Origin: an uncultured Nitrospira sp.
GTDB taxonomy: Bacteria; Nitrospirota; Nitrospiria; Nitrospirales; Nitrospiraceae
Length of the DNA: 64,000 nucleotides
Direction: 5' to 3'
Assembly: GCA_902500825.1 (NCBI GenBank)
Contig: CABVRX010000005.1
Coordinates: 1 to 64,000, forward strand
The position numbers and the translations under genes were made by a program. The notes beneath the pieces were generated by a model. That model searched no databases and was not told the origin of the DNA. It was given only the letters and a program-made list of their open reading frames with translations. Within the stretch, counting starts at the first letter, position 1. Every line of letters starts with the position of its first letter. Of this stretch, positions 46,312 to 55,014 are shown in pieces.

Positions 46312-47688
46312 TTACTCCGTGAATTCTTCCAAGCCGACATGGGCACGAAGACGGTTATAGCTAAAAGCCGGCTTTCCAAACCGCTGACGACCCGGATCGT
46401 GCCGCTCCATGTCGTCAATCAGCTCACCGACCCTACCCCGCAACGTCGCAGTTGCCGCCGCATGCCGAGGCGTCTGGCCGTTGAGCGCGAGATGAGGCTG
46501 ATCCGACCACTCTAAGTAGGCTTTGTCCAGGAACTGGTTGAGCAAAGCATGGTCTTCTTCCGGTGTCACGATCAGCGTCGGAGGTTCATCGGACAGGAGT
46601 CCGGTCACTGAGAGTTGCCGGGCCGGCGGCACCGAGATCTCGCCTTGGAAATGCAGTGAAAATCCCAACGAGGCCGCGAGCCGATGTTTCATGTAGTCCA
46701 GCCGGTGCGGGCTGTCGCATTCCACGAAAAGTTGAAACGCGGTGAGCGTGAGTCGGGCGACGAGCTTCCCCTCCTCCCGTTGTACCCATTGCCGAACCGA
46801 GGGCCGATCCTCCGGCGCGCTCTGCGTGTCGTCAGAGCCAGGACTTTCTGCATGAAATTCGGTTATCTCGGACAGAACGTCGGTGAACAATCGATGTTCA
46901 TGATGGTCGTACAGAGCGACCGCATACAGATAGGGCTGGCCGTTGGGATTGCGATATGCGATATGGACGACGGCATCCACCAAGGCAGCCATGCGCCGTT
47001 GCGCCAATGCCCAGAGAATCATGTAGCCGAATGGCTTGGTAAACTCCTTCCATTCTCCCAGCGAAAAAGACCCGGTGGCCATCTCCATCTCTCGACGCCA
47101 TTCCGACGTGATGTCGAGCAAGGCTTCCGCGTCGGCTTGTGGCATGGCGACTCCGCAACCGGCCCATGCGGCCCTGTCGGACTCCCCGGTGTGTGGATCA
47201 TGAATCACTCGGATCAGCAAGGGACGATCCGGCGCAAAATCCCTGACGAATTCTCCGCCGGGTAGGATCAGCATCGTCCCATCAGCAAGTGATTGCAGTA
47301 CAAGATCTTGGTCGGGTGTCGGCGGCGAAGTCGGTTTGAGGATATCGAGATAAGAATGTTTCAAGGGATCGAGCCACTGCCGCTCCTCATCGGGAATGTG
47401 CTCGGTGATGACATCTCGCAGCTGTTCAATCAGCGTCAGATGTCCGTCACCCGGATAATAGTCGCAGAACAGATAGAGGCTCGCCAGCTCGACTTCCTGC
47501 TCAAGTGGCGCGACCAGCCCTCCTGCGCCCTCTTCCAAATACGGCTTGAGCGCTCGTGCGTGTGCCAGTTCACGTTGCAACCTGAATTCTGGTTTACAAG
47601 AAAGGCTTTGTAGGCGCGAGAGCAGTCCGTCCAAAGACGGAGGCCGCGGAGTCCAGAATCCCGCCGCTCGGTCACTCGCGTGCTTCAT
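46312..47688 (-). CDS. Hypothetical protein with possible C-terminal MbcA/Xre-like segment
   Basis: The 458-residue protein has no signal peptide or membrane segment. The C-terminal segment HLALNGQTPRHAAATATLRG, then RVGELIDDMER, resembles the small domain of MbcA/ParS/Xre antitoxins (LxGxTPxxA), by eye only. The rest is unrecognised. I chose ATG 47688 because GGAAG precedes it and the frame further upstream overlaps the DUF2934 gene. It overlaps that gene by 17 bp and is likely co-translated. Confidence 0.65.
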   Translation of the reverse strand: MKHASDRAAGFWTPRPPSLDGLLSRLQSLSCKPEFRLQRELAHARALKPYLEEGAGGLVAPLEQEVELASLYLFCDYYPGDGHLTLIEQLRDVITEHIPDEERQWLDPLKHSYLDILKPTSPPTPDQDLVLQSLADGTMLILPGGEFVRDFAPDRPLLIRVIHDPHTGESDRAAWAGCGVAMPQADAEALLDITSEWRREMEMATGSFSLGEWKEFTKPFGYMILWALAQRRMAALVDAVVHIAYRNPNGQPYLYAVALYDHHEHRLFTDVLSEITEFHAESPGSDDTQSAPEDRPSVRQWVQREEGKLVARLTLTAFQLFVECDSPHRLDYMKHRLAASLGFSLHFQGEISVPPARQLSVTGLLSDEPPTLIVTPEEDHALLNQFLDKAYLEWSDQPHLALNGQTPRHAAATATLRGRVGELIDDMERHDPGRQRFGKPAFSYNRLRAHVGLEEFTE

Positions 47689-47896
47689 GGATTTCTTCCA
47701 TGACGATTGCTTCCGCGTCGAGCCAATTTTGAAGCGCGCTGCTTTCTTGACGGCCGCGCTGTTCCCAGAGCTCGTACGCTTTCCGCGAAATCCGTTCCCA
47801 CCTGCCATCCGGCAATTCGATGGGCTTTTCGGTTCGGGTTTTCTTGGAGGCAACCCGGCCTTTCGTTTTACTGGTCGTTGTTTTTCGCGTTCGCAT
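47672..47896 (-). CDS. DUF2934-family protein
   Basis: The 74-residue protein has a Lys/Arg/Thr-rich N-terminus (RTRKTTTSKTKGR), then ERISRKAYELWEQRGRQES and NWLDAEAI, the DUF2934 signature. These are common in Nitrospira and related phyla and may be multi-copy. Function is unknown; a nucleic-acid role is suggested only by basic charge. AGGAG precedes ATG 47896. Confidence 0.85.
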   Translation of the reverse strand: MRTRKTTTSKTKGRVASKKTRTEKPIELPDGRWERISRKAYELWEQRGRQESSALQNWLDAEAIVMEEIHEARE

Positions 47897-48623
47897 CACT
47901 CGCTCCTAGGTTAGACATTGGTCGGTATCGATTGACCTGAAAGCACACGACGATGGCCTGGGCAAAACTTTGAACTGCGGACCGTCAGAACAGGGCACGA
48001 GGATCTCCGTAGGACGGACTCCGTGACACTGCCGAATAATGCATGAGACGAGACGTCTCGGCCATGAGTCCTCATTATAATCAAATCAACAAGCTGAACT
48101 CATAGGCTGGATCGAACACCGAAACTCATACCGGTCCGGGCGAGACAAATCAAACCGCACGACCACCTCCCGTTCGAGAGCATTAGCACCCTTCCTCGTC
48201 AGGAATTGAGCAAAGGTGGTGCCATCGTCGATGGGGCAAGAGCGGATACTGATGGCTTGAAAAATCCACGAATTTGGCGTTCTTATTCTTGCCATCCGCC
48301 ATCGACCAATACTCGCCCTCTGAAGAAGTGGATCTCTGCTACAGCGGTCATTCGCTCCCTGTAGCAGAAGGCACCATACGAGATGAGAGGGAAGAAGCGA
48401 GCTGCGAGGCGTAACACCGGTTCTGCTCACAACTGCTTCCAATTCCTTTCACATCACATGTTTCACCTCTCTCTCTGGGACGGCATTGGACTTGCTCAAC
48501 ATCCTCTCTAGGGTAAGGTGCGATCGTATGACGTGCGCCTGCCATGGTTGATGGTCGACAGCTTCATCGCCTGAATGACTCATGTGACACGAAGCAGCCG
48601 ACTCGCAGTTTGAAGGTGACGCC
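47897..48623. other. Long intergenic region, one weak small frame
   Basis: The 727-bp stretch is unusual in this window. A minus-strand frame at 48086-48295 (MARIRTPNSWIFQAISIRSC..., 69 residues) has a normal composition but only a weak ribosome binding site, so I do not call it a gene. A perfect palindrome GAGACGTCTC is at 48051-48060. No RNA gene is recognised. Confidence 0.35.
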
Positions 48624-49487
48624 ATGAACATTTTGCTCACGGTCGACGGTTCTGATCATTCGTATGAGGCGATCCGGTCCCTCAAGTATCTGTCTCGTGC
48701 TGAGGAACTGCATATCGTGCATGTGCTCGATGTCCATAGCCCGGCCTATCCCATGATGATGCCGGAAGTGGCGCAAGAACTGTATGAGACGGTCGAGCGA
48801 AACATGCGCGACGATGGGACTCGCTTGTTGGATCGCATTGTGTCATTGCTTCCATTGGATGTCGGGCCGGTCACAAAACATCTGGTCGTCGGATCTCCGG
48901 TGGATCAGATCGTGACCTTGGCTGAACAACTCAAGGTCGGGCTGATTCTCTTGGGTACCCGAGGGCTTGGACCGATCAAAGAACGGCTCATCGGAAGCGT
49001 CTCCCACCGGGTGCTGACCTTCGGGCCTGGTGCGAAACTGATCCTTCCCGGTCCCTTGAAAGCACTTCATGACATCTTGCTTCCTTTACAAGGAACCTAT
49101 GACGCAGACCATGCCCTCTTCTTCCTTCAACAAAAGCCCTTTCGTGATTCCCCCACGATTACTCTGTTCACCGTTCTTCCCCATACCAGACCTCCCTGGC
49201 CGGTGGACGCGGTGTCAGTCGAGCAGATGGAAACCCATGCCCTCGGCAAGGCGAAGGACTTCCTCGCGGAAATAGCCGCCAAGCTCAAAGCATATGGCTA
49301 CCACACCCGCATCGCGACCATGTTGGGTACTCCGGTTGATGGAATTCTTCAGCAAGCCAAGGCCCTGAATCCAGACATTATCCTCATGGGATCTCGGGGG
49401 CGTCGTGGCCTCACCCGCATGGTACTCGGCAGTGTGTCACACGCTCTGTTGCACCAGGGAGCCTATCCCCTCATGATTTTCGGCTGA
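48624..49487 (+). CDS. Tandem universal stress protein
   Basis: The 287-residue protein has two Usp halves: MNILLTVDGSDHSYEAIRSL and, from about residue 145, LHDILLPLQGTYDADHALFF. The nucleotide-binding loop is complete in the second half (GSRGRRGLTRMVLGSVSHALL) and present in the first (GTRGLGPIKERLIGSVSHRVL). Single domains are about 140 residues, so this is a fused pair. It is one of four Usp genes in the window. Start ATG 48624. Confidence 0.92.
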   Translation: MNILLTVDGSDHSYEAIRSLKYLSRAEELHIVHVLDVHSPAYPMMMPEVAQELYETVERNMRDDGTRLLDRIVSLLPLDVGPVTKHLVVGSPVDQIVTLAEQLKVGLILLGTRGLGPIKERLIGSVSHRVLTFGPGAKLILPGPLKALHDILLPLQGTYDADHALFFLQQKPFRDSPTITLFTVLPHTRPPWPVDAVSVEQMETHALGKAKDFLAEIAAKLKAYGYHTRIATMLGTPVDGILQQAKALNPDIILMGSRGRRGLTRMVLGSVSHALLHQGAYPLMIFG

Positions 49488-49626
49488 TTGTCGAAAGCGG
49501 TGCACCATGTCCAATGCTCATGCCACCCTTTGAGACAGTGCCGGTCTATGACGTTCGGATTTCCTTGACTTTGCAAAGCTCAGCCTGGACAGTCATCACA
49601 GATTTTACTATCGAAGGAGATATGTG

Positions 49627-51072
49627 ATGAACCGTCTCAGCATACCGACCCTCTCTGCAGGAATCATCATCCTCATCGGACTCGCCGCTCCATGGGCCGG
49701 CGCGGCCAGCCCATCAGCTTCCCACGCGACGGCGCCTCCGGTTCCTTTGTGTAAGAGTCCGTACAAGAAAAAGCCTGTCCCGGCCAAGATATTGCACGCG
49801 CTGGTACGGTCACACGAGCAATGGGTGGAATATAGGGGCAACCCGGATGCCAAGCGAATAGAGCTCTGCCAAGCGGATCTGAGCCGGGCGGAATTGACGG
49901 GAGCGAATCTTGAACGAGCCGATCTGGAAGGGACCCTTCTGCGGCAGACGAAGCTGCCACAGGCAACCTTGACTCAAGCCAGCCTTGCTGGAGCTGACCT
50001 CACCAAATCCGTCCTCATAGACAGCAATCTCTCTGGAGCCGATCTACGCCGTGCCCGGCTCACCGGCTCCGACCTCTCACGGTCGGTCTGTGACGAAACC
50101 GTTCTCTTTGATGCCGTCCTGATCGGTGCCAAGTTGAAGGGGTCCTCATTCGAGCGGGCACAGTTGCAGGGCGCCGATCTCACCTCTGCCGATTTGACCG
50201 ACAGCAATTTCGTCGAGACGTATTTTTACGGAGCGACCCTGAAAGATGCGGTCCTCATGAACGCAGACCTCACAGGCGCCGACCTGCGTCGCACCGTCCT
50301 GACCAACGCGAATCTCGCGCGCGCTAATCTTGCGCGCACCCTCCTAGACCGCGCACGCCTGGAAACAGCCCGTCTGATCGAGGCCGACTTGGAAGGGGCC
50401 TATCTGGACGAAACGAATTTACGCGGCGCCAATCTTAAGAGAGCGATTCTTCGCGGCGCAGATCTCCGATACGCCGACCTACAGGGTGCAGATCTGCATG
50501 ACGCCGACCTGGAAGGCGCCAACCTAGAAGAGACCGCTCTGGTCATGGTGGATCTACATTCGGCGAATCTCCGGATGGCCATTCTTTATCATGCCGTTCT
50601 CGACGAAGCCGATTTCCTAGACGCCAATCTCAATCGCGCGGTCCTCATCGGAGCCAAGGGATTGCGCATCAACTTCATGAACGCTGATCTGAGCGAAATG
50701 TACGCTCCGAAATCTTCTTTTGCTCACGCACGATTCAACAGAGCCAATCTGGAATCGTCGAATTTTGTCGGCGCAGATCTTCATGGGTCGAACTTCGGCC
50801 ATGCCGACATGACCCATACCAATCTCCAGGAAACCAACCTTCAAGAAACCAATCTCCAGAATGCTACCCTAGTCCATGCCGATTTGAGCGGTGCTCGGCT
50901 GGATTCAGCGGATTTGCGTCAGGCAAACCTCAAGGGCGCCATACTTTCGTCGGCCATCGGTCTTACACAGACACAGCTCAATGCCGCCTGCGTCGATGAC
51001 AAGACCACATTGCCGCCGGAGCTCACCCGTCCAGCTCCCTGCGGCCCCGTAAAGAAACGTGCTAAGCCATGA
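49627..51072 (+). CDS. Secreted pentapeptide-repeat protein
   Basis: The 481-residue protein has a signal peptide (about residues 1-26, ending GAAS) and then roughly 70 copies of the pentapeptide A(D/N)LxX from about residue 80 to 455 (for example ADLSGAD, ANLERADLEG). This makes a right-handed four-sided beta-helix about 17 turns long. A Cys-containing end follows. Export is unusual for this family, most of which are cytoplasmic DNA-mimic or unknown. GAAGGAG lies 8 bases before ATG 49627. It overlaps the next gene by ATGA. Confidence 0.88.
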   Translation: MNRLSIPTLSAGIIILIGLAAPWAGAASPSASHATAPPVPLCKSPYKKKPVPAKILHALVRSHEQWVEYRGNPDAKRIELCQADLSRAELTGANLERADLEGTLLRQTKLPQATLTQASLAGADLTKSVLIDSNLSGADLRRARLTGSDLSRSVCDETVLFDAVLIGAKLKGSSFERAQLQGADLTSADLTDSNFVETYFYGATLKDAVLMNADLTGADLRRTVLTNANLARANLARTLLDRARLETARLIEADLEGAYLDETNLRGANLKRAILRGADLRYADLQGADLHDADLEGANLEETALVMVDLHSANLRMAILYHAVLDEADFLDANLNRAVLIGAKGLRINFMNADLSEMYAPKSSFAHARFNRANLESSNFVGADLHGSNFGHADMTHTNLQETNLQETNLQNATLVHADLSGARLDSADLRQANLKGAILSSAIGLTQTQLNAACVDDKTTLPPELTRPAPCGPVKKRAKP

Positions 51073-51710
51073 CCACCCTGCGTGAACACAATGTACAGAT
51101 CACAGAAGGGCAAATTGTTCTGGAGGGAATATTAAGTCTTCGAACCGATTCGCGCGGAGTAGTCGTCTTTGCACATGGCAGCGGGAGCGGGCGGTTGAGC
51201 CCTCGTAATAATTTCGTCGCCCGCCATTTACAGCAAGCCGGACTTGCCACGTTGCTTCTGGATCTTTTGACAGAGGAAGAGGCGGACGATCGGCGCAAGG
51301 TGTTTGATATCAACCTGCTGGCTGATCGACTGTTGTTGGCCAAAGCTTGGCTGGAAGCAGAGCCACGGGCCAAAAATCTGGGAATCGGTTACTTCGGCGC
51401 CAGCACCGGAGCCGGAGCGGCCCTGCAGGCTGCCGCGCGAGAGCCATCGAACATCAAGGCTGTCGTGTCACGAGGAGGACGACCGGACCTGGCTGAACCT
51501 TATCTACCGTCAGTCACCGCTCCGACCTTGTTCATCGTTGGAGGCCACGACGAACCGGTGATCGAGATGAACCAGGCGGCGTACGATCTGCTCACTTGCG
51601 AGAAAAAATTGGTCATCGTCCCCGGCGCGACGCACCTCTTCGAAGAACCCGGCGCCCTGGAACAGGTGGCGGAAGATGCAAGGAGATGGTTTGTGCGCTA
51701 CCTATCGTGA
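51069..51710 (+). CDS. Dienelactone hydrolase-like alpha/beta hydrolase
   Basis: The 213-residue alpha/beta hydrolase has a nucleophile Ser in GYFGASTGAG (GxSxG), an acid in VGGHDEPV and His in GATHLFEE. The N-terminus shows the oxyanion region VFAHGSGSGRLSPRN. No signal peptide is present. The substrate is unknown. It overlaps the pentapeptide gene by 4 bp, so the two are translated together. Confidence 0.85.
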   Translation: MTTLREHNVQITEGQIVLEGILSLRTDSRGVVVFAHGSGSGRLSPRNNFVARHLQQAGLATLLLDLLTEEEADDRRKVFDINLLADRLLLAKAWLEAEPRAKNLGIGYFGASTGAGAALQAAAREPSNIKAVVSRGGRPDLAEPYLPSVTAPTLFIVGGHDEPVIEMNQAAYDLLTCEKKLVIVPGATHLFEEPGALEQVAEDARRWFVRYLS

Positions 51711-51725
51711 AGCTCGGGGAGAAGT

Positions 51726-52022
51726 TTAGTCCCTTCCAGATTCTGACAGGAGAAGCGTTCGCAGTTCTTCATAGACACTCCGACGGGGCCCCACAAACAT
51801 GACATCGAGGCAGGATTCGTCATCATTGAGCCGATAGATAATGCGATACGTCCGAATACGATAGGCTCGCAGCCCGGCTAATTCGAACTGAAGCGCATGT
51901 CCGGCAAGTGGGTCCACGAGGAGCTCTTTGATGCCCTGCTTGATCTCGCGTTTGATTTGAGGATGGAGTTTCCGAATTCGCTGCGCCGCTTCGTTCGTAT
52001 AGCGTGCCCGATAGCCTTTCAC
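51726..52022 (-). CDS. relE: RelE-family toxin
   Basis: The 98-residue protein has RelE features: YRARYTNEAAQRIRKLHPQ, QFELAGLRAYRIRTYRIIYR and VMFVGPRRSVYEEL. It would cleave mRNA on the ribosome. Its start overlaps the antitoxin stop (ATGA at 52022-52019). Confidence 0.88.
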   Translation of the reverse strand: MKGYRARYTNEAAQRIRKLHPQIKREIKQGIKELLVDPLAGHALQFELAGLRAYRIRTYRIIYRLNDDESCLDVMFVGPRRSVYEELRTLLLSESGRD

Positions 52023-52297
52023 TGAGTGTCGCGGCCAAACACCGCCTCATGAGAGACCCACTGCCCCTTCTCAGCCTGTTTCAACGACCGGCGAAGCCCC
52101 CGCATCGCCTTCTGATCGCTCAGAATCTCAATTGTCTCCATCAGTCCCTCGAACTGGGCCATGCTCAGCAGCACCGCCGAAGGAACACCGTCGCGCGTGA
52201 TCGCAACGATCTCCTGCTTGTGCTTCATGCGTCGGATCAAATCCAATAGTTTGTTTTTGGCCTCGCTCACCGAGACGAACTCATCGACCTGCGGCAT
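52019..52297 (-). CDS. Phd/YefM-family antitoxin
   Basis: The 92-residue protein starts MPQVDEFVSVSEAKNKLLDL and has ITRDGVPSAVLLSMAQFEGL, the Phd/YefM DNA-binding domain followed by a toxin-binding tail. GGAGG lies 5 bases before ATG 52297, so I prefer this to a longer start. It neutralises the RelE toxin. Confidence 0.88.
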   Translation of the reverse strand: MPQVDEFVSVSEAKNKLLDLIRRMKHKQEIVAITRDGVPSAVLLSMAQFEGLMETIEILSDQKAMRGLRRSLKQAEKGQWVSHEAVFGRDTQ

Positions 52298-52473
52298 AAC
52301 GACCTCCAATAGGCTACTTTAACAGCTATTATAATGGCTGGACTGAATACCGGCAAGCGAGTGCCGGCTCCGAGGTCAAATATGCCCGACCAAGAGAGAG
52401 CAAATCGATTGAGCTTGTCGAAGTACACGGCCAGATTGCCAATAGGGGTGAAAAGGAAAGTCCGATACAGTCA

Positions 52474-53421
52474 TTACTTCTTCGCTCCAAGCTGGGAGGC
52501 CTTTGTGGTCATCAACCACGAAATCGCCGCGACTCCCGCCCAGAAGACGAGCGCATTGAGCGTAATGACATTTATCGAAAACCCGGTGGTGTGTGTAAAC
52601 GCCCACGGTGACGCGTCTTTCATGATCTCAGTCACATGCCAGTACAAACGGACTGATGACCGCCGATACCCGCCGAGCCCCATGATCCATGTCGCCGTGA
52701 AGGCGATTAACAGCAATGCATAGTATCCACGAGTCGGAAGGCAGCCCCACTGCGACTCAGGAAGAACCGGATCGCCCTTGGCTCTACCACCGACAAATGC
52801 CGCGATTACGATCACGGTAAACGTCGTTGCGGCCATCGGTACAGAGAGCCCTACTCGCACATTGGCCGGGATGTAATATCCGTAGATCCCCAGCCATAGG
52901 ATATTGGCGGCCCCGACGAGGAACACAACGGTCAACGTTTGGAGATGCCGAGCTGAATCCACTCGCGATATGCCTCGATGTGAGAATCGCCATATGAGGA
53001 GCGACCAAGCGGTGACGAGGATCATGAGATTGACGGCTGCGGATTTGGCCGACTCGACACCATAGTTACCGAGCACTGGATGCTGCTGTCCACCGACGTT
53101 CTTCAGTTCCAATGGTGTCATGACCATCGTGTGGGGAGTGATGTAGACCAAAGCGCAAAGAGCCAGCACACTAAAGACCCATTTACTCATCCAGCCGTAC
53201 GGCACATTCGCTCCGGCACCGTCAATTCTTTGCCAAAGGTAATAGTTGACGCTAAAAAACAGAATGGCCATCACCGTCACAAGGATGATGCCCTGCCAGG
53301 CCAGTATCCCTCCAAGAAGTGTGATGCCCATCTGTTGTCGAAACGCGTAGATCTCACGCATCAGCCAATAGCCACCAAACGGCATCGTGATCAGCGCACC
53401 CAGAAGAAAAAGCAATGCCAT
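52474..53421 (-). CDS. Membrane subunit B of a cytochrome bd-like oxidase
   Basis: The 315-residue integral membrane protein has about seven helices. It is not a standard CydB. Together with the upstream gene it looks like a CydA-related bd-like oxidase split in two, as described for Nitrospira-type bd-like proteins. Visible landmarks are MPFGGYWLMREIYAFRQQMG, TPHTMVMTPLELKNVGGQQH and HVTEIMKDASPWAFTHTTGF, which hold several His/Met residues that could be metal ligands. Its start overlaps the upstream stop (TGATG), implying coupled translation. The donor could be quinol or cytochrome c. Confidence 0.6.
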   Translation of the reverse strand: MALLFLLGALITMPFGGYWLMREIYAFRQQMGITLLGGILAWQGIILVTVMAILFFSVNYYLWQRIDGAGANVPYGWMSKWVFSVLALCALVYITPHTMVMTPLELKNVGGQQHPVLGNYGVESAKSAAVNLMILVTAWSLLIWRFSHRGISRVDSARHLQTLTVVFLVGAANILWLGIYGYYIPANVRVGLSVPMAATTFTVIVIAAFVGGRAKGDPVLPESQWGCLPTRGYYALLLIAFTATWIMGLGGYRRSSVRLYWHVTEIMKDASPWAFTHTTGFSINVITLNALVFWAGVAAISWLMTTKASQLGAKK

Positions 53422-54284
53422 CAGGCCAATCCGGTCATAGTGAGCCTTTTGGTCCGCTCAGTTGTGGTCAGCGCACGAGATGCGGCATAGGCGGCCAAGA
53501 CTGCGCCGGCACAGACGAGATGTCCGGCCAAGCGATGCACGTTGAATGGATTCCATAAAGCAGTGTGAATAGCATTCCATGCTTGGCCGAGATAGCGGCC
53601 ACGCTCATCAACACCGGCCGGCGATTGCATAAAACTACTCCAGGCATTTCCGAGCATAGCGAGAGTCATGCCGGTGATGTTCAGTAAGATGCCGAGGCTG
53701 GCGTGGAGCAATTGACTCCATCTAGGGCATAAGCTGCGCCATGTGAAGTAATAGAGAGCCGCTAGGATCGTGAACATAAGAACCAGCCCGCCGTAGGCCA
53801 AGAACACTGGGCGGAACACGTCCAGGAGATATGTCATCAGGTCGGGATAGAGAGCGACCAGCACGATTAAAAGTAGAGAGCCTAGGATTGCGGCGAGTGC
53901 GACAGCCAGCATGACAAGATTCAGAAGCTCCTGTGCTAGCGCGATCAGTGAACCTGCCCTTGCATGGTTCCGATCAAGAAGGGCCCACACTTCCAAGAGA
54001 CTCACAAGAACAAACGTACCCAGCACAAAAGCAGCCCAATACAGATGTTGTTGAGCCATGATCCAGACGACCACACGGCTTTCACCCAACAACGTTGGGT
54101 AATCGTTGGCGCTTAAACGGGGCGCGCGCGGGCCAGATATGGCTCCCTCAACGTTGTAGTACACATCTCGTTCCATGGTGGTGGCTGGAGGTTTCTCTAC
54201 AACAGGGGAAAGCGGCCGATCTTCGGCGATTACATCACCTGCTATAAGCAGGATCATCGCCAAGGCGAGAGAAACGCGGCTCAT
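53421..54284 (-). CDS. Membrane subunit A of a cytochrome bd-like oxidase
   Basis: The 287-residue protein has a cleavable or anchor N-terminus, then about five helices. VVVWIMAQQHLYWAAFVLGT (His80) resembles the N-terminal CydA helix with a heme ligand, and NPFNVHRLAGHLVCAGAVLA (His250, His255) resembles the CydA NPxxxxFVHTxxAGYVTG segment. Residues 21-65 are periplasmic and Pro-rich. It probably pairs with subunit B. No CydB or CydX is adjacent. Confidence 0.6.
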   Translation of the reverse strand: MSRVSLALAMILLIAGDVIAEDRPLSPVVEKPPATTMERDVYYNVEGAISGPRAPRLSANDYPTLLGESRVVVWIMAQQHLYWAAFVLGTFVLVSLLEVWALLDRNHARAGSLIALAQELLNLVMLAVALAAILGSLLLIVLVALYPDLMTYLLDVFRPVFLAYGGLVLMFTILAALYYFTWRSLCPRWSQLLHASLGILLNITGMTLAMLGNAWSSFMQSPAGVDERGRYLGQAWNAIHTALWNPFNVHRLAGHLVCAGAVLAAYAASRALTTTERTKRLTMTGLA

Positions 54285-54406
54285 GGATAAATCTCCTAAG
54301 GGTTCCTCCTTTGGAGACTAACCGGCAGGCGAAGGTTCGTCAAAAGAAACGGAGGTTTAAAGCATAGAGAGACGGGACGATTTGTGACTGGTTTGGAGAC
54401 AGAGAC

Positions 54407-54940
54407 CTAAGGAATTCGGCTCTTCACAACTTTCATGATCATCTCCGCTGCTTCACTGGCCGTCACCTTCGTGGTATCGATTGTCACTTCAGGATTCAGC
54501 GGCGCCTCGTAGGGATCTTGCAACCCCGGCACGGTAGCGGATTCTCCTCGTTGTCCGCGCTTATACGTTCCTTTGTAGTCACGCTGCATACAGGCCGCGA
54601 GCGGACATTCGACCGCTACTTCAATGAACATCGGAATGAGGCTTCTGGCAAAGTCGCGATAAGCCCGCCGGTTGGCCGTCGCATCGAAGACCACCGTCAC
54701 GCCGTACTCAACCAGCTTCGCTCCGGTGAACGCCAGAGCCCGATAAAAGAGATCGCGCTCTGCCTGTGAATACGTTGGGGTCGGTGTAAGCACTCGCCTG
54801 ACCACATCGGACTCCAGCTCTTCGACGGATAATCTCAACTCCTCAAGCTGAGGCCTAAGCGCCGCCACAATGGTGCTCTTTCCGGATGCCGGCAACCCGG
54901 TGAGCCAGATGGCAAAGCTTGGAAGATGAGCAATGGTCAT
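54407..54940 (-). CDS. Adenylylsulfate kinase-like protein
   Basis: The 177-residue P-loop protein has Walker A GLPASGKST (15-23) and the APS-kinase arrangement ELESDVVRRVLTP, where the usual LDGDxxR is altered to LESDVVR. ECPLAACMQRDYKGTYKRG and DPYEAPLNPEV match CysC. It would make PAPS from APS for sulfate assimilation or sulfation. The change in the second motif may mean another substrate. It is 74 bp from the APH-like gene on the same strand. Confidence 0.78.
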   Translation of the reverse strand: MTIAHLPSFAIWLTGLPASGKSTIVAALRPQLEELRLSVEELESDVVRRVLTPTPTYSQAERDLFYRALAFTGAKLVEYGVTVVFDATANRRAYRDFARSLIPMFIEVAVECPLAACMQRDYKGTYKRGQRGESATVPGLQDPYEAPLNPEVTIDTTKVTASEAAEMIMKVVKSRIP

Positions 54941-55014
54941 AAGTCAATGGTCAACCGAGCCCGACGTGGTTGCGGTCAACCTCGTGACTGGCTTCACTCC
55001 TCACCAATGACCTT

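Noticed and set aside
48051-48060. Perfect palindrome GAGACGTCTC as an operator
   Set aside because: It is far from any gene start (over 500 bp) and short enough to occur by chance.
48086-48295. 69-residue minus-strand frame in the long gap
   Set aside because: Weak ribosome binding site and no family; left as a possibility only.
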